This document shows positions 10,076 to 21,244 of a stretch of DNA of 64,000 nucleotides, piece after piece. The notes under the pieces were generated by a model. The model had not been told where the DNA came from and did no database searches. It was given only the letters and a program-made list of their open reading frames with translations. This DNA is from Conchocele bisecta (Eukaryota; Mollusca; Bivalvia; Lucinida; Thyasiridae). The position numbers were made by a program, and so were the translations under genes. Location: positions 42,752,242 through 42,816,241 of the forward strand of contig CM055277.1 of NCBI GenBank assembly GCA_029237695.1. Direction: 5' to 3'. How positions within the stretch are numbered: position 1 is the stretch's first letter; each line of letters opens with the position of its first letter.

Positions 10076-10592
10076 CTGAGCTGTTTAGTGCACTACTTGG
10101 CAGTGAGCTACTTAGTGAAGTGGGCTTTGAGCTGTTCACTGTTACAGGTTGTCCTACTAAAAATTGTGAATGTTCTGTTTCTATTGTTAGGGAGTAAATC
10201 CCTTCTTCCTTAACCGCAAGGATAGGCCTATTTCCCTCATAAACGAGTTCGTCATTTTTCTTCCATATGTAGCTGAAGTTTAAAATGGGTGTTGCTGCCA
10301 TCACTAAATAGTTCTGATTGTCTTCTTCCACCCCATGAATTATATCTGGTCCATACAACATGATGTTCTCCGATCCTTCAACACTTTGAACTTGATACTT
10401 TGTATTAAAGTTTTCAATTTCTGTAACAACAAAACCATGGTCCTGTGGATGAAACTGTTCGAAATCTTCATGATGATCTATTGCATTGTAACAACACAGT
10501 GTTGAAGAACACACCAAAGTGGTGCCATTGTTGTCATCATACATGGACAAATTGCTTTTCTGATATTTAATTGTCACAACACCAGCCTCCAT
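9879..10592 (-). pseudogene. Ig-like / Ser-rich region joined to the helicase relic
   Basis: 237-residue frame. It contains a strand-rich block typical of Ig/PKD-like modules (SYIWKKNDELVYEGN, then EEGIYSLTIETEHSQFLVG) followed by a Ser-rich linker (TSLSSSLPSSALNSS) that runs into the duplicated unit. I infer that it belongs with the GGG-domain exon just upstream (10620-11003). The link to the helicase may be a chimera created by transposition or deletion. Confidence 0.5.
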
Positions 10593-10619
10593 TTAAGTTT
10601 TGTATTTAGTCCTTTTTTG

Positions 10620-11003
10620 GTTTTGTTCGTAGGTACATATGGCACTGTGATGAGTAGAGTCCATGTGCCGTCAAATATTCTTGGAAGCTGCACGAATTTC
10701 CCTCCATATCTTGAAATTCACTTATATTGTCTCCTGTGAAGTTTGCACTCCTATTTCCATTTCAGAAAATTTTCCAAATTTACTTTCACCTGATGGAAAG
10801 AAGCGTTTTTTTCCTTCCTGTATTATGGTTTCCAAACTTAAAGGCGTGTCAGTCTCATAAGTTATCTGCCTAATACCGCCACCCTTTTTCACGGTCACAA
10901 ATTTATATGTTCCATCCTGGTAGTGCTGCCACCCAAGATAAAGTTTGTAATGGCTGTGATTGCCTCTCCCACTTCTTGTAGCAGGTATGTTCTCACAATA
11001 CAC
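10620..11003 (-). pseudogene. GGGxR/FFPxG domain (same family as the 19-21 kb gene), frameshifted
   Basis: The minus strand reads GRGNHSHYKLYLGWQHY, VKKGGGIRQITYETD, then KKRFFPSGESKFGKFSEME. The order W-H, GGG.R, GK..FFP.G.S matches the 19.0-19.9 kb and 52.4-53.1 kb loci. A stop after SQETI is bypassed by a one-base shift into SEFQDMEGNSCSFQEYL and MYLRTKPK, which looks like the rest of the domain. In invertebrate annotations such proteins are often called G2/M-phase E3 ligase-like, although no HECT domain is seen here. Confidence 0.6.
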
Positions 11004-11019
11004 TCATTTTTCTTTGTAA

Positions 11020-12583
11020 GGCCTTTGTTTTTTATTAAGTTGGTTTACGGATTTTTTTTTTAAATATTCGGTCAGGAGGAGGGAAAAAAAAAAAAAAAAA
11101 AATTACCTTTGAAAAAAATATCTCGGATAAACTGTCACAGAGATAAAGAATTACAGTGAATGAAATATAGATATAGATATAGATATTTAGTTTATTTTTA
11201 AAGTGCAACCTGTTACAGTAATACAATATTACATGTTTAGGTATTCAACAGCCAGCCTACAGAGGCTTACGATGCACTGTCATATATAGATCGTTATGGA
11301 TTGATTGATTGTTTATTGGTGTTTAGAGAGAGATTTTTGAGGAGTGCGCAGCGTTAGCTGATGTGCAGTGAATGCCGACAGGACAGTAGATTGTGTCGTA
11401 CTCTTCACAAGACCCAAAGTTATATACATCACGACACAACGTGTGCACGTTAAAAACAGAATAGTGCGAATACCCCGAAAACTCAGAATACCACGAAAAC
11501 CCACCCAATGACCATATTTGTAAACGCGAAATGCGACATATTTTTGTGTCACTACAATCCATCTGTCTCAGATGTAATAGGAGAAATTGCGTAAATTGCG
11601 CTGATACCGTTCAATAAACTTTAAATTTACATACAACAATAAATACATTCTATGACACCACAGATAAATCCCCCCCCCCCCACCCTACCTCTATATTTTG
11701 TCAGGTCGACCCCCCCCCCCCCCCCCCACCCCTTGTCACCTCCCACCCACACCCCCTCATATTTTTGGCCCAGACATCCCCACCCACTCCCCTTCATTTG
11801 TTTCTCTCCACACATTGAAGAGTATTTTTTTTCAATTGAATAGCCGAATGAGGACGATTTAACTTGGGTGTTTCCTGTGGAATAGAACAATTTGAGGACG
11901 ATTTGACCAGGGGACGATTTGACTTGCGGACGATTTGACATGTTACCATTCACAACCAACAAACCTCTCGGTTCGACGGAAGCGAACACTACATGGGTCC
12001 CAAACTGTTGGAGGACATGCCCTGGTGTGTCCGCTTCCAGGGAGGAAGCGTTGGTGATGTCGTTGGAAGCTGAAGCCTTGATGGACCGTATCACTACGTC
12101 TAAATCTTCCAGCATGGGCGACAAGGCGTCGCCGATACTTTGATTGTGAAATATTTTCACGAACGAACTGTTTTTAGTCATTGTAAAATCAATGTAAACG
12201 CGGACATAGAACGCCTTGTCGCCCATTTCTGGGTTGGCAGTCGCCATGTTGGTGACCTTGGAAGACCTTCAATCGGACATCGCGAAAAATCGCGAGGTAA
12301 TCCGATTGGTGTACTCTGTATGATTAGGCGTTTACATATTACTATTATTCGATAACTATTGGTGTATAAGAAAGCTCCGGCATGACGCTGATCGCATCAC
12401 AGAGACAGTGTCTACTTTCACGGTCGCTAAATGTTTATTTTTTTTGTTGCTTTCAGCGGATTTTGCTGTCGGCGGCGGATATTAAAAAAAAAAAAAAATG
12501 AATTGTTCAATTTTATTTTTTTTCCAAAACGGCAAAATTGGGTGCGGCGATTCCGTAAACCAACTTAATAAAAAAAAAGGCCT
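11020..12583. mobile_element. 1.56-kb segment bounded by about 30-bp inverted repeats
   Basis: The left end reads ggccttt...ttattaagttggtttacggat (from about 11020). The right end is its inverse, ccgtaaaccaacttaataaa...aggcc (to about 12583). Inside are poly-A/T runs, an (atagat)n tract near 11165, C-rich tracts near 11670-11730 and a minus-strand ORF. No transposase is evident, so it is a non-autonomous DNA element or an inverted-repeat-flanked insertion. It interrupts the sequence just upstream of the GGG-domain exon. Confidence 0.65.
11627..12247 (-). CDS. Unknown protein, possible first exon, inside the 1.56-kb inverted-repeat element
   Basis: The ATG has a favourable context (caccaacATGGCG). 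The first about 115 residues look like a folded domain (GDKAFYVRVYIDFTMTKN, then SIGDALSPMLEDLDVVIRS). After 'FASVEPRG' the frame drifts into low-complexity Gly/Trp-rich sequence from the C tract, so the real coding part probably ends near 11960, perhaps at a splice site. I do not recognise the domain. Finding it inside an inverted-repeat-bounded segment raises gene-fragment capture as a possibility. Confidence 0.4.
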   Translation of the reverse strand: MATANPEMGDKAFYVRVYIDFTMTKNSSFVKIFHNQSIGDALSPMLEDLDVVIRSIKASASNDITNASSLEADTPGHVLQQFGTHVVFASVEPRGLLVVNGNMSNRPQVKSSPGQIVLKLFYSTGNTQVKSSSFGYSIEKKYSSMCGEKQMKGSGWGCLGQKYEGVWVGGDKGWGGGGGVDLTKYRGRVGGGGFICGVIECIYCCM

Positions 12584-12698
12584 AAACTAGAAATTATATA
12601 CCCAAGTGAGACTGTATTTGTTGAACTAGAAGGTGAAGATTTTTCTGAGATTTCATAAAACTTAAAACTTTTGACTCTGAAATGTTATTTTTGATGAT
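12248..12698. other. Upstream region of the 12247 ATG; AT-rich
   Basis: Holds a duplicated 'cgcgaaaaatcgcgaggtaatccgattgg' neighbourhood, A/T homopolymers and the right inverted repeat of the 1.56-kb element. It could contain a promoter, but no motif is decisive. Confidence 0.25.
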
Positions 12699-14332
12699 TT
12701 AACCCTTTCACCCCTAAGTAACTCGGGGTTCGCTTCGCACAAGCTTGAAAAGTGCTTGAAAATGAAGGGCTACCTTGAAAAGCCCTTGAAAATCAGTCCA
12801 GTGCTTGAAAAGTGCTTGCAAAGCTGTCGAGAGTCCTGGAAAAGCCGTTGAATTTCAACATATTGTCTCGATCTGGGCAATTTCTGCCTAAAAGTAAAGC
12901 GAAATGTAAAAGTCGGCATGTAGGATACAACAGACGAATACGACAGACTTGTGATTTCACTAAAGGACGAAACGAACTAGGTGTGAACTCAATTGGTCCG
13001 AAGTTTCTAGGGTACGAATGTATCAAATTTCCAAGGGTTATCGGTCTTGATGATGGCAGTCGATAGAAACGTTTTTAATGAGAAGCACACTTTTTGAGAA
13101 GTTATTTCAGTTTAAAATGAGACAAGTGTTGTGCTTTTCATTAGTTCTCCGAAAGAACAGTAACATTATTAAATATAAGTTGTGGCTTTTGTCTTTGCGA
13201 CACAATTCCAAACAGTTCTGTTTGAAACTGAAATAAAATATTCCGGAACCCGAGCACTACCAATTGTCGGCATGTTTTTATATTTACACCTTCAAAGCAG
13301 CGTTATGGGGGCATTTGAATGAGTAGGACATGCCCGTCTGTCCGTCCGTCAGTTAATTATACCCCCCGCAACGAGTTGTCGGAGTCCGGTTGTCCGTGCG
13401 TCCGTGCGTCAGAGAATCAGAGAAATATTGTTATAACTACTATTTCCTTCATCTAAAATGCTTAATATTTCACACATGCATTCCTGTAAGGCTCCACTAC
13501 CATGTTGTGCCAAATCCACGACAGTCCAACCCCCGCTGATTCCAAGGTGAAGGTCAAATACTTAGTCTCTTTACAAAACTTAACATCAGAGAAATATGTT
13601 ATAACTTCTATTTCCTTCATCTAAAATGCTTAATATTTCGCACATGCATTCCTGTAAGGCTCTACTACCATGCTGTGCCAAATCAACGACCGTCCGCTGT
13701 GACAAATCCCCGCTGATCTCAAGGTCAAGGTCACATACTTAGTCTCTTTACGAAACTTACCATCAGAGAAATCGGTTATAACTTCTATTTCCTTGCTCAG
13801 ATCTGCTTCACATTTCACACACGCATTGCTCCAATGGACCTCTACAACCCTGTGACAAATTCACGTTCATGCCGCCCCGCTAAGCCCAAGTCAAGGTCAC
13901 AAGCCCACACACTTGGAAAATGTTTACATATTTAGGGGTACCTGGGCCCACGCGAGGGTATTCCGTAAGCCTCACTTAGTGACCAATCTATTTTTTTTCT
14001 GGAGACGTTGTGAAGACATTTTTGGTGGGAAATTTCTATGTGAACTTGTGAGTCTCTTATTATTTCGCTATTTTTGAGTGCTTGAAAATCAGAATATATG
14101 TCCTTGAAAAGTGCTTGAAAAAAAATTAAGTGCTTGAATTTTTATCAGTCTTGGCTGTATGAACCCTGTAACTGGAATATGGATTTTGATGTTAATTTTG
14201 TAACCAATCCAGTCCTCATACAATGGAGTGTAGATCCTAATGTGACGGCTCGTCACAAGCTGGCTCATCTGGATCTACATATACACTTTTTGCCAATACC
14301 GCTATACAGGGATGTCGGGTTGAAAGGGTTAA
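12699..14332. mobile_element. TTAA-flanked segment with TTAACCCTTTCA ends
   Basis: The left end ttaaccctttcacccc (12699) and the right end gggttgaaagggttaa (to 14332) are inverted and both contain TTAA. Near each edge lie clusters of 'agtgcttgaaaa' words (12745-12835 and 14080-14135). A different repeat (13354-13988) is nested inside. No transposase is seen. TTAA ends fit piggyBac/Kolobok-type target choice. Confidence 0.5.
13354..13988 (+). mobile_element. Non-autonomous repeat 'accccccgcaacgagttgt...gaccaatcta' (copy 2)
   Basis: Shares both ends with the 8101-9311 copy but has fewer internal tandem units (about two and a half). The left flank ttaattat resembles the ataattat flank of copy 1, so part of that string may belong to the element. 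Confidence 0.8.
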
Positions 14333-14379
14333 GTGAAATCCCACAGAGATTTCAGTTATAACATCAACTTAACTAAAAT

Positions 14380-14815
14380 CACAATTGACATTTATACCGG
14401 TAAACAGATGAGGTATAGATTATACAGAGATCCACACTGAGATCCACATCCAGATTTCACTGAAATCACAATTGACATTTATACCAGTAAACAGATGAGG
14501 TATAGATTATACAGAGATCCACACTGAGATCCACATCCAGATTTCACTGAAATCACAATTGACATTTAATTTCAGGTCCATTTCACTGGGATTTCACCAA
14601 GATCTCGCTGTGATCCACATCCAGATTTCAGTGAAATCACAGTGAAATCCAGTTTGACATATTGAGGGTGATTTCACTGGGATTTAAGTAAAATTTTCAC
14701 CGAGATCCCAGTGAAATTCACTGGGATTTAGAAAAAATACCAAAATAAGACAATCTCACTGAATTTCACTGGGATTTCAGTGAGATCTAAGTCACATTTT
14801 CACTGGGGTTTCATG
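14380..14815. repeat. 87-bp tandem duplication running into degenerate 'cactgggatttcagtga' repeats
   Basis: cacaattgacattta occurs at 14380, 14467 and 14554 (87-bp spacing). From 14570 onward the sequence is built from short words such as cactgggattt, gatctcactg and gatccacatc in both orientations. Confidence 0.8.
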
Positions 14816-14819
14816 TAGG

Positions 14820-15180
14820 TACCGTAATATATATGGCAACTATAGACAGAGCACATAGTTTGCTCTTATTTCTCCGCAAAATTATATGTTGTGATCTCAT
14901 GTAGATGATTCAAATGAGTGACCACCACAACATATAATTGTGATGACAAATAAGAACTGTCATGGATCCGTGCAGTCTGATCAGGTCTGCACCATTTCTT
15001 TATAAAAGTATACATTGTGATCCTCATTTGAAATGAATTATCATAATATGTAATGCGTCATGAGCAAATGTGCCCAATTGGGGTTGCGACCAGCGTAGCC
15101 CCAGATCAGCCTGCACATATGTGCAGTCTGATCAGGGTCTACACTGTTCGCTATTCGTCATTGGAACATTCTTAATGCTT
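14820..15180. repeat. Interspersed repeat with a hairpin and the 'gtgcagtctgatcagg' block
   Basis: An inverted pair attatatgttgtg / cacaacatataat spans 14880-14940. 'gtgcagtctgatcagg' occurs near 14970 and 15122, with 'gcgaccagcgtagcccc' at about 15087. The same blocks recur near 47270-47500 and, diverged, near 54490-55030. Confidence 0.6.
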
Positions 15181-15256
15181 CTAATAAACACGGCATGACA
15201 CTAGAGAAATTACAAACAACTAAATACCAGTGTCCTTGCTACACTTGGAACGAGAG

Positions 15257-16661
15257 TCACTCTGCTGAAAACAGTCTATCCGTAGCTTGCTGTAGTTCCT
15301 GCGCGGTGAACCCCTCGAACTCGTAATCGTCGTCGTCGTCGTCCAATTTCAAGACGTCTGTGGCATCGTCACTCCGCAACAAAGTGTCATCTGAACCGTT
15401 CAGGTTGTTGCTGATGCCACAGACCTTGAACGACTTTTGGATCACGGCCTTCTCCACCCACACCACGACCGTCTCCTTGTCCGCCGCCTTGAGCCGCTGC
15501 TGCTCCGGATTGTCCCTGGCTTTGCCTGCAGCCTCACAAATGTACCCACTCCAGCACTTCCTCAGTTCACCCTTGAAGGGTTTGTTGATGGAGACGTCCA
15601 GAGGCTGGATCTTTGATGTACATCCGCCCGGAATAACCGCCGATACAACGTTACCACGTCGTAGCGCCTTCTTGACGTCGTCGGTGAGATGTTCACGGAA
15701 CGAGTCCATCACTAGCAGCGCGCGCTCCTTGTCGGTGAACTAAAATTTCAGTAATCCACCGTAACCTGACAACACTGTCCATCCAGCCTTTCTGCTGGAC
15801 ACACACGATCCATCCTTTTGGAACTGGGAATTTTAGTTGACGCTTTCCCTTAAATATTATCATTGGTGGTAGAACGTCACGCTGCCGTCACAGCAAGCAC
15901 GATGGTGAGATGACGTTTCTCGCTTCCGGTTGTCCGAATTTTTATGGATTTTCGTCCTTTCACATCCACCGTCTTCCTGGGAACAATGTCAAAGTACATG
16001 GGCGTCTCGTCCCAGTATGCTGCAAGTGGCCCTTTTTACTTCTCTGTTCTTCTGTGAAGTCGGTTTTCAACCAGTCAGAAATTGTACTTTTTGGAATGTT
16101 GAGTTGTCGCGCTGTCGCCCTTACTCCGTTGAGTTTCGCGTGAGAGACAACGTCACGTTTCTGTTTCAGATTAAACAATTTGTAATGTCCACGTATTGGT
16201 GACGGTGCTACAGGGCCAAACGGTGTTGATTTACAGTCTCTGTCGATGTCATGTGTAGATTTCCGTGGGGTGGCGGCATGAATGGTGAGAGTCGAATCGG
16301 CGGGGGCTGGCTCACTGTCACGAGCAGTGGACGGACCAGCGGTGAGAATTGAATCGAATAGAATAGAATCGGCGGCGGCTGGCTCACTGACACGGGCAGT
16401 GGACGACTCAGCGGTGAGAATAGAATCGAATAGAATAGAATCGACGGCGGCTGGCTCACTGACACGGGCAGTGGACGGCTCAGCGGTGAGAATAGAATCG
16501 AAACAAAGACGTTTTCTCGTGTCACTCTGAGACTCCACAAGCGGACGTTTCCTAGGTCGACCCACGGCTCGTTTCGGTGTCGACGTTGGAGTCGGTGCCG
16601 TTTTCCACGATTGAGGTATGGCATCCTCGCAGGTTGTATAGCGCTTTATAAACTTATCTAT
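15257..16661 (-). pseudogene. pogo/Tigger-type (CENP-B-like) transposase, internally deleted
   Basis: On the minus strand the N-terminus (DKFIKRYT, SWKTAPTPTSTPKR) has an AT-hook (VGRPRKR), then three imperfect DSILTA repeats and a psq-type helix-turn-helix (GHYKLFNLKQKRDVVSHAK, ARQLNIPKSTISDWLK). After KKGHL the frame jumps straight to AYWDETPMYFDI (first catalytic D), so the CENP-B-type second DNA-binding domain is missing. Two frameshifts (about 15860 and 15735) lead through LPPMIIFKGKR to LLVMDSFREHL (second D) and GGCTSKIQPLDVSINKPFK. The homologous start ATG (compare the 38.8-kb copy) is ATA at 16661-16659. It is a dead element. Confidence 0.85.
16280..16500. repeat. Imperfect about 75-bp repeat x3 in the transposase N-terminus
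   Basis: Blocks with ggctggctcactg(a/t)cac, gcagtggac and cggtgagaat recur three times and encode the DSILTA...STARVSEPA protein repeats. Confidence 0.8.
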
Positions 16662-17560
16662 TCTGACTGGTAAGTTGTAACATTTACTAATAAAAGTGCC
16701 ATTAATTACGATGTAATGTATTTATAAGGTAAACGCTACATTACTCAATTTGTGCTTAATTTGAGTACATTCATTATAAAACAATGATTTTCATTTGATA
16801 CCATGCTAATAATTATGTTAAGTCTAAACATCCATTGGATAACACATTAATGAGTTATCATATTGTCTTACACGACTGGATATTGAACGACACAACTGTA
16901 TCGCGTCAGCTGATTGGTTCGGTGATTTCAAAGAATTGATTACCGGTAACATGCTAATTGGCAATTTCGGATTGGCCCTCCGTATGATGTGTTCGCCTCA
17001 TTAAGTTGTTGTACCACAATTTTCATTCCTTTATCATACAATCGTCTCCTAATTATGTAAAGCCATTTAATTAATAACATGTTTGCTACAGGGATATAAT
17101 TATGGATTAGACGCCGCGGATACGTCTCTCACAATCGTATGTGAAAATTAGTACATTTCGCACAAAGACGTTTCGGCCCAGATTCGGCCGTTGTTTGTGT
17201 GTACTAATCAAGCAAGCCCAGAAGCGATTTGTAACATTGCCACTTGTTCCCGGTTTTGCTGTACAATATTAACCTGCGTTAAACCGTAACCGGGTACCTT
17301 CGGAAATTTCCCTTGATTGACGTTTCATGTCGCAAATAAAACATTCTTTAGACTTTCAATACTGATTTTATTATTAAATTGTTTAACCAATACACTTCAT
17401 ACTTGAATACCAGCAAAATAAAACCTAAATTTTCGGACACCACTTTTTAAGAATTAATTAATATTCCTAATTATTCGGACACTGACAAAAGTAATTAATT
17501 AAAAGTGTCCGGAAATATACGGTAAATACGGTAGATCATTTCCAAGCTATCTAGTCAGGT
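16662..17560. other. Flank of the Tigger relic; no gene seen
   Basis: AT-rich. A short inverted pair (aaaattagtac / gtactaat) lies near 17145-17205. Near 17500-17535 'aaaagtgtccggaaatatacggtaaatacggta' type sequence could be the end of a pogo-like element, but I cannot find its partner. Confidence 0.3.
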
Positions 17561-17619
17561 TTCGGAATCAATTTCCAAAATTGTTATTTTTTGACTCCTC
17601 CCACACTTCCTTACCACTT

Positions 17620-17672
17620 TCTCTCCCCCCCCCCCCCCCACTTTTCTTTTCCCCCCCCCCACTTTTCCCCCC
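17620..17672. repeat. C-homopolymer tracts
   Basis: Runs of 10 or more C separated by 'acttttc'. Similar C tracts occur at about 11708-11727, 34438-34456 and 53213-53243. Run lengths may be unreliable in an assembly. Confidence 0.9.
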
Positions 17673-17929
17673 ATGTTAAATTCCCATAGAGAAATCAATT
17701 TTTCGTAATAAAATCAATATTTGACCAAATTTCACGAAATAAAAAGAAGGTTCATTCTTAAATTTTCCTTTAATTTAATATTATCGAAAAAAAATATTGT
17801 TTTTGAATTGTCTATATAGCCGTACAATTTAGGCAGCTTTCGTGAAACAGACAGTAAGTGTATGTGACAGTTTGATCAGGTTATGTAACCCAACTGTTAA
17901 GTTAAACTCATAACTTTTCACACCTGGTC

Positions 17930-18330
17930 TAGTACTCGGAGATATTTTTGTCTGCGAGAATTGGATCGGGTTATGTAGCGATGGGGCCAAGTGATTTTGC
18001 TGGTGTGGCAAGGTACCTGGCACCAGATCAGCATTATCGTAAATTCGCTGCTGAATATTATTTTTGTAGATTCAGCACCGATGCTGCGATTTACACCCCA
18101 ATACAGTGCAGAGTACTGGCTCTACCCAGGCTACCCGGCTCTGAACGATTTTCACCCCAATACAGTGCAGAGTACTGGCTCTACCCAGGCTACCCAGCTC
18201 TAAATTACTTAAGTTGCAAGTTGCTGAGCCGTTAAACCACAATCAATCAATATATCCTGTTGACCAGTCTGTACACTATTTGACCTCGTTGTTGACGTAA
18301 AACCCCAATCAATCAAAACAGAAATTGTGG
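17930..18330 (-). repeat. Family A copy in reverse orientation, with a 59-bp duplication
   Basis: gctggtgtggcaaggtacctgg is the reverse of the family A 'ccaggtcc' core. 'caccccaatacagtgcagag' occurs at 18094 and 18153. The copy ends with gttaaaccacaatcaatcaa-type sequence, repeated nearby as aaaaccccaatcaatcaa. The apparent ORFs here (70-95 residues) are repeat readings. Confidence 0.7.
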
Positions 18331-18379
18331 CTAACACCTTTTGAAAGTTAGGTAATTTATCACTGTTAAGTATAATTAT

Positions 18380-18790
18380 CCTGATTACATCGGCAAATTA
18401 GCAAAGTTACTATTTGCAATGTATTTGCTGTATTTTAGTATTGAAGTAATTGTTTGCAAAACCTTTGCAACAAAATTTATGTCTAAATCCATCAACTTAT
18501 GAATTTTCAATTCAGTAAAACAGTTAAGTTAGTGTTTGCAAAATATTTGTATGCAGCTTAAATTATAAGTTACCCTTTGCAATTACTTTGCAATTATCTG
18601 ACCAAACTAAGTTGGTGTTTGCAGAGTATTTGCGGCTACTTTTATTTTCTAAGTTAGCATTTGCATACCCTTTGCAATATATATTGATGTTTGCAATGTA
18701 TTTGCAGGTTCTTTCTGCAAAGCATTTGCAAATATAGTTGCAAATATAGTTGCAAATATAGTGCAAATGTCTGTCTGAAAAGAATATATT
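18380..18790. repeat. Degenerate 'atttgcaa' repeat region
   Basis: TTTGCAA/ATTTGCA words recur many times over about 400 bp (for example gtttgcaaaatatttg and a triple tgcaaatatagt at 18728-18770). No fixed period is obvious, so this is a decayed low-order array. Confidence 0.7.
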
Positions 18791-18829
18791 CTAAACGTAT
18801 TCCGCAAATAGATTGCAATGGGTTTCATT

Positions 18830-18960
18830 TGTATGGGTTAGCTCCAACCCCAAAAGTAATATGATCAGCACTAATCTTATTACTTTCATTGGGTATACCA
18901 GGATTTAGCTCTCGAGTATCAGGCCGAAAATATACATGAGGGCCAAACCATGTGTCACAA
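18830..18960. repeat. Family A fragment
   Basis: 'taatatgatcagcactaatcttattact' and 'aggatttagctctcgagtatc' match the corresponding blocks near 41200 and 42480. Confidence 0.7.
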
Positions 18961-19022
18961 AATTTTCTTGTATTACAATGTTTTGAGTGAAACTTGCAGC
19001 TGGCTGGTCAAGGGAAACAACC

Positions 19023-21045
19023 TCAATATATTGGGAGATTGCAGATGTTATCATTGCGAACTATTCCTTCTGCTGATTTTGTACCAGGTTCATTTACCAG
19101 ATCGACAGAAACTGAACTTCTGGTTGGACTGGAACTGTTCCCCTGTTTGGTATCATCAGTATGTAGTAAGTCTGGCAGACTGTCTTCACTGGAAGTGTTC
19201 CCCTGCTTAGTACCATCATTATGTAGTCCCTCTGGCAGGCTGTCTTCCTTCTGTCGTTTGGCCAATAGATAGCATCTGAAGTGCTTTAGTCCAAGCCGTG
19301 TCCTGATATCTTCTAACGATTCATCATGGATAAGCTGCGTGCCATGGACATCAGTTGACAGGTCGAAAATGAAATCGTAAACTGCTCCATGACAGTTCAT
19401 TCCACCTGGGAAAAACAGTGGACATATTATTCCCAACAACTTGGTTTTTTTCGCATTCTTACTAACACGAGGATATCTGGTTCCTCCACCCATGGGTGCT
19501 CGAATTTGACGGTACTTGTTAGTGGACGAGTCATAAATGGCAAACCCAACCACTACTGCCCGGTCTTTCTTTGATGCTATTGTCGCTTGTTTTCCGGTCT
19601 TCTTCCTAACAGTTGTCAGACTTGCATAAAAAGATTTTTTTGGTTTCTTAGGATTGAGTTTTCGACGTTTATTTGCGTCTACAATCACTTCGTCATCATC
19701 TGAACCTGACTTTTTTGACGTTCCTGATGTTCCCGCGATCCCCATACGGCACCTCAGGCTCTCAATCAAGGCTAACTTTCTTTCGTCCTCACCATCATTA
19801 CTGTTCTCTTCACGAGCAAAGGCTTGGACAGCCACTCGATCCCCCTTGCAGGGTAGGTATTCCTGTAGGTCCCCATCACTCATTTCAGGGATAACATCCA
19901 CGTCAATCTGAAAATGAAATTCAAAAGTGTTATACCATGATCCACGCTACACGTACACCATACCGAAGCTAGTAGCCTACATACCAAGTCCCTATCAGGT
20001 AAAAGTTTTAGGAGTTGCAATAAACGTGGCACACAGATGTACGTACAGACGGATAGGATGGACACCAGTGACAAAGACAGTATACCCATTTTCTTTTCAA
20101 AATTGTTATAATTAAACACTGATAGTTAATAGTAAGTCTCAATACTGTTGTTTTTAACACAAACATTTATACAGTGCAGTCAGTCAATAATGTGATTTTC
20201 GACAGAAAATATTTTCAGTCATTAAAAATAATGCAAACAAGAGTGCCGAAGGTCACAATATACGCCCGTTGAAGAATGGCCTCGTTGGTGGGTGGACAAG
20301 TAAATTTGCCTTAGGCACGGGGGCAGCATGCGTGGATGGTAGAATGAATGTACACATGACAATAAACAAGTACACACAGTTTGCAAGAAGGGAGATATGC
20401 AATTGTGCAAGATGTTAGTCGCAATTGTCGAAAATGTTAAGTTTTCGGGACGGATGGTTGCCAAGGGTAGATAACTCACTTGACCGTGGGCAAGGAGGCA
20501 GCATGCATGGGTGGTACAATGAATGAATACATGATAATAAACATGCACATGAAGTTTCAAGTTATTCCATGAAGGGAGATAAAAATGAGAAGTAATTATT
20601 TCACCAAGGGGAGATAACGACCAATTGTGGACGCCGCCGGCCCCCGCGCCGCCCGGCTTTCGGCAATCCAATAGCCGGGATTTTTTTCTAAAAAAACCAG
20701 CCAATAAGTGCCACGAGTCGACTCATCTTAGTACGCAAAAAGTTAGTTGAGACAGCTATCAAAACAAAGAAATTATTTGAGATAACTCAAGCAATCTCGC
20801 TGGCAATTGGGCATAGTGCTTAGGATGTATAATGACAATTACAGAATATGTATGTATTTAATCACAAAATGTCTAATTTTCATCTATAAATAATCCAGGT
20901 CTGATTTCGATATCACATTGCATTTCGAGTCGATGCTCCCTGTTAAGTTCCAAATTAACTAACCATTCTTACCTTATCTGCTTCCATTCTTTGTATAAGT
21001 TCTTCAGCTACTCCCCTTTCCATTAAATACCTCCGCATGGACATC
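19023..21045 (-). CDS. Two-exon protein with SAM-like N-terminus and GGGxR/FFPxG domain (G2E3-like family)
   Basis: Exon 1 (21045-20973; acceptor TTTGCAG, donor GATAAG/GTAAGA) encodes MSMRRYLMERGVAEELIQRM and ends EADK. Exon 2 (19907-19023; acceptor ATTTTCAG) opens phase 0 with IDVDVIPEMSDGDLQEYLP, CKGDRVAVQAFARE, a SAM-like motif across the junction. A Lys-rich linker (NKRRKLNPKKPKK, nuclear signal) follows, then the core APMGGGTRYPRVSKN, GIICPLFFPGGMNCHG and KHFRCYLLAK. The end has a near-duplicated Ser/Thr-rich tail (EDSLPEGLHNDGTKQGNTSS / EDSLPDLLHTDDTKQGNSSS). The frame is intact for 295 codons, unlike its two paralogues in this window. Invertebrate relatives are often labelled G2/M-phase-specific E3 ubiquitin ligase-like, but no HECT domain is visible, so the function is unknown. 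The stop after NLPIY could instead be intron read-through. Confidence 0.7.
20230..20640. repeat. Interspersed repeat in the intron, two related halves
   Basis: Blocks 'gggggcagcatgcgtggatgg' (about 20320) and 'aggaggcagcatgcatgggtgg' (about 20490) with 'aatgaatacatgataataaac' recur about 170 bp apart. Ends 'aagagtgccgaaggtcac' at the left. No coding potential beyond chance ORFs. Confidence 0.6.
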
Positions 21046-21244
21046 CTGCAAAGTGTATTGCAAAACTAGAAGAACAGTCTTTCACGACTGCAATGTATCC
21101 CCCGACCGGCCCAGATTCCCCGCCCCGCCACACGAAGCTTTGTCACAAACAAACGACAGAGATAATTCCAATATTAACAATACAAGAGTTCTCATTGTTG
21201 TGTGAGACAAACGTTGACACAAGTGCACAAGTGGTGTTTCAAAA

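Noticed and set aside
11035..11230. 63-residue minus frame with an Ile/Tyr repeat and poly-Phe/Pro
   Set aside because: Produced by the (atagat)n tract and A/C homopolymers inside the inverted-repeat element.
16280..16530. Plus-strand 82-residue repetitive frame (ESNRIESAAAGSLTRAVD)
   Set aside because: Antisense of the DSILTA repeats of the Tigger transposase.
20222..20704. 160-residue minus frame rich in His/Cys
   Set aside because: Two tandem readings of an intronic interspersed repeat; no motif.
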